Shown here: positions 6,241-8,785 of the stretch, piece after piece
Layout of the letters: every line of letters starts with the position of its first letter
How positions within the stretch are numbered: position 1 is the first letter of the stretch
Source of the DNA: Candidatus Competibacteraceae bacterium
Lineage (GTDB): Bacteria > Pseudomonadota > Gammaproteobacteria > Competibacterales > Competibacteraceae
Direction of reading: 5' to 3'
DNA length: 8,785 nt
Assembly: GCA_003527885.1 (NCBI GenBank)
Contig: DPWB01000078.1
Location: 1-8,785 of the forward strand
Translations under genes and position numbers: made by a program
The notes under the pieces: model-generated
What the model saw: only the letters and a program-made list of their open reading frames with translations
Databases searched by the model: none
What the model was told of the DNA's origin: nothing

Positions 6241-7179
6241 CAACTGACGGACATAAACCGCCAAGAGCTTGATATCGGTCGGCGACAAGCGGTCTTTCCA
6301 AGGCGGCATGATCCGGGTGTTGTTCACGCCAGACGAAATGAAGTTCTTGAGGGCCGTTTTTTTATCCGGCAGGTTCTTTTGCGCGGGCACGTCGGCAACC
6401 GCCCAAATCTTGTCGGTCAGATTGGCCGCGCCCTGCGAGGGTACGCCCTTGGCGTCGGCGCCGTGGCAATAGTAGCAACCGCCGGTTTGGCCGTGGAAAA
6501 TCTCCTTGCCGCGCTCGGACGCATCGCTCGGCCGGGTTTCGCTGGCCAGGGTCAGTACGTACTCGGCCACATCGTCCAGTTGTTCCGGCTTCAGCACCTG
6601 CCCGAAGGCCGGCATGAAGCCGTTGCGGCCTTGCACCAGGGTTTGATGAATCTGGGCCATGTCGCCGCCCCACAACCAATCATCGTCGGTCAAGTTCGGA
6701 TACAACCCGGCGACGCCCTGCCCGCCGCGACCGTGACAGGCCGCGCAATTGTCGCCGAACAGCCCCTTGCCGACCGAGCGCGCGAACTCCATCATCTTGG
6801 GGTCCTTGAGGACCTGCTCGTAGTCGGCCGCCTGGACCTTGGCCATCATGTCCTTGCGCTGCTTGTTGTTGGCGGCGTCGCTGAGGTCTTCCAGCAGCAG
6901 CGAGCGGGTGTTCCAGCGATAGTCCTGCTCTTTCTGCTGGCCGGTCGCTTTGTCGGTCACGGTGTAGCTGACGCTGCCGAAACCCTTGAGCCAGGTTTGC
7001 CCGACCGGCCAGGAGGGGTAGATGAACCAATAAAGCACCGAAAAGACCACGGTGCCGTAAAAACACCACAGCCACCAACGCGGAAGCGGGTTATTGTATT
7101 CCTGTAAATCGCCGTCCCAGGCGTGCCCGGTGGTCTGGACGGCACCGGTCGATTGTTGTTCGTGCATTTTTTCACTCAT
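6223..7179 (-). CDS. ccoP: Cbb3-type cytochrome c oxidase subunit III, dihaem cytochrome c CcoP
   Basis: The membrane-anchored dihaem subunit that accepts electrons from soluble cytochrome c and passes them towards CcoO. The 318-aa product has a cytoplasmic N-terminus, one membrane span (about 35-55), and two cytochrome c domains in the periplasm. Haem 1 is bound by C145-A-A-C148-H149 with likely axial M189 (G-F-M-P-A-F-G). Haem 2 is bound by C235-Y-Y-C238-H239 with likely axial M291 (R-I-M-P-P-W). Length and order match the family. The ATG at 7179 is preceded by AAGGTGAT, a good SD, and overlaps the end of ccoQ by 8 nt, so the two are translationally coupled. The TAG stop at 6223-6225 lies inside an inverted repeat. 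Confidence 0.97.
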   Translation of the reverse strand: MSEKMHEQQSTGAVQTTGHAWDGDLQEYNNPLPRWWLWCFYGTVVFSVLYWFIYPSWPVGQTWLKGFGSVSYTVTDKATGQQKEQDYRWNTRSLLLEDLSDAANNKQRKDMMAKVQAADYEQVLKDPKMMEFARSVGKGLFGDNCAACHGRGGQGVAGLYPNLTDDDWLWGGDMAQIHQTLVQGRNGFMPAFGQVLKPEQLDDVAEYVLTLASETRPSDASERGKEIFHGQTGGCYYCHGADAKGVPSQGAANLTDKIWAVADVPAQKNLPDKKTALKNFISSGVNNTRIMPPWKDRLSPTDIKLLAVYVRQLGGGKQ

Positions 7180-7405
7180 TGTCCATCACCTTGCGGGATT
7201 GGGATCGTTGTTCGGATCGCAAACTGTCGGACAGCGGTGGCCCATCGTCGTCGAACGGGATGTACTTATACGATTCCAAGCGCTTGGCGCGCTGTTTGCC
7301 GGTGAACACGTAAATCAGGATGCCGCAGAAGGCTCCGAAAAACAGCACCAGGGCCAAAGGTTTGGAATTCTCCATGCGGGTGAACCACAGCAGCCAGTCA
7401 ACCAT
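7172..7405 (-). CDS. ccoQ: Cbb3-type cytochrome c oxidase subunit CcoQ
   Basis: A small single-span subunit that stabilises the cbb3 complex, notably the CcoP association, in species where it has been studied. The product is 77 aa with a membrane span at about 17-35 and the family-typical segment Y-I-P-F-D-D-D (about 47-53). It is followed by a Ser/Arg-rich hydrophilic tail that makes it somewhat longer than common 50-65 aa CcoQ proteins. The start is the ATG at 7405, with SD TTGGAG (7415-7420, spacer 9 nt). A TTG at 7420 in the same frame is really part of that SD. It lies between ccoO (44-nt gap holding a GC hairpin) and ccoP (8-nt overlap). Confidence 0.93.
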   Translation of the reverse strand: MVDWLLWFTRMENSKPLALVLFFGAFCGILIYVFTGKQRAKRLESYKYIPFDDDGPPLSDSLRSEQRSQSRKVMDNE

Positions 7406-7420
7406 CGGAGCGAACTCCAA

Positions 7421-7441
7421 CGCGCCCCGCGCGGGGGCGCG
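7421..7441 (-). repeat. 8-bp GC hairpin between ccoO and ccoQ
   Basis: CGCGCCCC (7421-7428) and GGGGCGCG (7434-7441) are exact reverse complements around a 5-nt GC loop. No T-tract follows on the transcribed strand, so it is not a normal terminator. Its 3' foot directly touches the TTGGAG SD of ccoQ (7415-7420), so it could affect ccoQ initiation or message stability. Confidence 0.5.
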
Positions 7442-7449
7442 ATTCGGAA

Positions 7450-8184
7450 TTAACGGAATTGCGCAAAATAGCCTTCGTCGTACTTGGTGAAATCCACCAT
7501 GGTGCCCAATACCTGCAAGTACGCGACCAACGCTTCCATCTCCGTGACCCGGTTGGGGAAACCGTCAAAATCACGCTCGCGGGCCTGCTTGAGCAAGCTG
7601 TCCTGCGCTTGGTTGATGTCCAGTTGATCGGCGATATCTTTCCCGAAGCGCTTGAGGTTGGCGTCGTACTCCTGCTGCGTCAGGGAGTAAGGCACGCCCG
7701 CCGCCCGTTGCGCGCGCATCCGGGCGCCCGCGTCGGAATAGTCCAGATCATGCTCCAGCAACCACGGATAGCGCGGCATGATGGACTGGGGCACGACCGA
7801 TTGGGGGTTCTTCAAATGCTGGACCTGCCACTGGTTGGAGTATTTACCCCCTACCCGCGCCAGATCGGGCCCCGTGCGCCGCGACCCCCACTGGAACGGA
7901 TGGTCGTATTGCGACTCCGCCGCCAGCGAGTAATGGCCGTAGCGCAGCCATTCATCGCGAAACGGCCGAATCTGCTGGGAATGGCACAGGTAGCAACCCT
8001 CCCGCACGTAAATGTCGCGCCCCCGGCTTTCCAAGGGGGTATAGGGACGCACGCCGTCCACTTTTTCGATGGTCTCGCTGATGTAAAACAGCGGGACGAT
8101 TTCCACCAAGCCACCGATGCTGATGACCACCAAGATCAACAACAGCATCAGGGCGGAATTGGTTTCGATATGTTCGTGTCGCAT
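7450..8184 (-). CDS. ccoO: Cbb3-type cytochrome c oxidase subunit II, monohaem cytochrome c CcoO
   Basis: The membrane-anchored monohaem cytochrome c that relays electrons from CcoP to haem b of CcoN. The 244-aa product has an N-terminal membrane anchor (about 11-33) and then the haem c site C64-Y-L-C67-H68 in the family context R-E-G-C-Y-L-C-H-S-Q-Q-I-R-P. The probable axial ligand is M136 (S-I-M-P-R-Y-P-W-L). The conserved R-T-G-P-D-L-A-R-V-G-G-K-Y-S block is at about 103-116. Length is normal for the family. The ATG at 8184 follows ccoN by 27 nt, with GGAG about 12 nt upstream. No irregularities are seen. Confidence 0.97.
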   Translation of the reverse strand: MRHEHIETNSALMLLLILVVISIGGLVEIVPLFYISETIEKVDGVRPYTPLESRGRDIYVREGCYLCHSQQIRPFRDEWLRYGHYSLAAESQYDHPFQWGSRRTGPDLARVGGKYSNQWQVQHLKNPQSVVPQSIMPRYPWLLEHDLDYSDAGARMRAQRAAGVPYSLTQQEYDANLKRFGKDIADQLDINQAQDSLLKQARERDFDGFPNRVTEMEALVAYLQVLGTMVDFTKYDEGYFAQFR

Positions 8185-8211
8185 GGTCGTTCGATCTCCG
8201 CAAAGCGTGCG

Positions 8212-8785
8212 TCAAGCCTTGGCCAGTTTGGCCGCCAGTTTGGCTTCCAAGGCCGCCTGCTCGCGGCGGGACGCCTGCACGGTCATCACCAGGTTGTAGG
8301 CCATCACCAGCGCGCCGGCCACGAAGAAGGCGCCGCCCAAAGCCCGCCAGACATACGGCGTGTGCATGAACTCGACCGTTTCGATGAAGGTGTAGGCCAG
8401 GTTGCCGTAATCGTCGAAGCTGCGCAGCATCAAACCCTGGCCGATGCCGGCGACCCACATCGAGGTGATATAGAGCACGATGCCGATGGTGGCGAGCCAG
8501 AAGTGCACGTAGATCAGCGTCTGGCTGTAGAGCTTGGTCTGGTACAAGCGCGGGATCAGATGGTAGAAGGAGCCGAAACTCACCAGCGCCACCCAGCCCA
8601 GCGCGCCCGAATGGACGTGGCCGATGGTCCAGTCGGTGTAGTGCGACAGCGCGTTGACGCTCTTTAAGGACATCAGCGGACCCTCGAAGGTGGACATGCC
8701 GTAGAACGACAGCGAAGTGATCAAAAACAGCATGATCGGGTCGGAGCGCAGCTTGTCCCACGCGCCGGACAAGGTCATGATGCCG
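8212..8785 (-). CDS. ccoN: Cbb3-type cytochrome c oxidase subunit I CcoN, C-terminal part (5' end outside window)
   Basis: The catalytic haem-copper subunit, which reduces O2 to water at the haem b3-CuB centre and pumps protons. Only the last 190 or so of about 475 residues are in the window; the frame is open through 8785 and continues beyond. It contains the helix with the motif W-T-I-G-H-V-H-S-G. Its two histidines (codons at 8617-8619 and 8611-8613) correspond in characterised CcoN to the axial ligands of haem b3 and low-spin haem b. Upstream of it is the family segment [11 protein letters not shown]. Later spans include [11 protein letters not shown] and a last span near [10 protein letters not shown]. 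An Ala/Lys-rich cytoplasmic tail ends at TGA 8212-8214. The ATG at 8778 is an internal methionine and not the start. Confidence 0.96.
   Translation of the reverse strand, partial: GIMTLSGAWDKLRSDPIMLFLITSLSFYGMSTFEGPLMSLKSVNALSHYTDWTIGHVHSGALGWVALVSFGSFYHLIPRLYQTKLYSQTLIYVHFWLATIGIVLYITSMWVAGIGQGLMLRSFDDYGNLAYTFIETVEFMHTPYVWRALGGAFFVAGALVMAYNLVMTVQASRREQAALEAKLAAKLAKA

Noticed and set aside
6030..6254. A 74-codon minus-strand frame covering the ccoP-ccoG spacer.
   Set aside because: It has no SD, crosses the end of ccoP and the start of ccoG, and reads through the hairpin arms; composition suggests chance.
4903..7107. A 734-codon open frame on the plus strand, antisense to ccoG and ccoP.
   Set aside because: It runs opposite two genes with full family motifs, has no recognisable domain or SD, and its composition (rich in Arg, Gly, Ala, His, Gln) is that of a shadow frame in GC-rich DNA.
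7459..8667. A 402-codon open frame on the plus strand, antisense to ccoO and ccoN.
   Set aside because: It is the antisense shadow of two conserved genes, with no motif of its own.

Overview
This window carries, on the minus strand, most of a cbb3-type (haem-copper, C-family) cytochrome c oxidase locus. Read in the direction of transcription, from the right edge leftwards, the order is ccoN (3' part only), ccoO, ccoQ, ccoP, ccoG, ccoH, ccoI, ccoS, then a previously unlisted 33-codon membrane-protein ORF, then a biotin-protein ligase gene (birA) cut by the left edge. The DNA is GC-rich (about 60% by eye). Structural genes followed by the ccoGHIS assembly genes is the usual proteobacterial arrangement, and the protein sequences look gammaproteobacterial. 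I cannot fix the genus. The first 13 bases match the end of the Nextera/Tn5 mosaic-end adapter, so position 1 is probably a contig end in a draft assembly and not natural sequence.

Layout by position: 1-13 adapter remnant; 14-827 birA (catalytic domain, no N-terminal HTH); 805-839 a Rho-independent-type hairpin plus T-rich tract pointing leftwards, overlapping the birA start; 912-1013 a 33-aa single-TM protein with its own Shine-Dalgarno and a promoter at 1042-1070; 1059-1256 ccoS; 1272-3731 ccoI; 3779-4573 ccoH (unusually long); 4570-5994 ccoG; 5995-6222 a spacer with hairpins and an AT-rich patch; 6223-7179 ccoP; 7172-7405 ccoQ; 7421-7441 a GC hairpin; 7450-8184 ccoO; 8212-8785 ccoN C-terminal part.

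How the parts work together: CcoN holds the haem b/haem b3-CuB oxygen-reduction site. CcoO (one haem c) and CcoP (two haems c) feed it electrons from soluble cytochromes, and CcoQ is a small accessory subunit. CcoI (Cu P1B-ATPase), CcoG (ferredoxin-like membrane protein, likely Cu(II) reduction), CcoH and CcoS deliver copper and mature the complex. The enzyme supports respiration at low oxygen. The ccoNOQP promoter, where FNR/Anr control would be expected, lies outside the window.

The part least explained by known families is the 815-1070 interval: a compact unit of promoter, SD, 33-aa hydrophobic ORF and terminator at the tail of the assembly-gene cluster. It is the best candidate here for something undescribed. 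Secondary oddities are the CcoH with three extra membrane segments, the HTH-less BirA whose start lies in a terminator loop, and the GC hairpins at the ccoO/ccoQ and ccoP/ccoG junctions.
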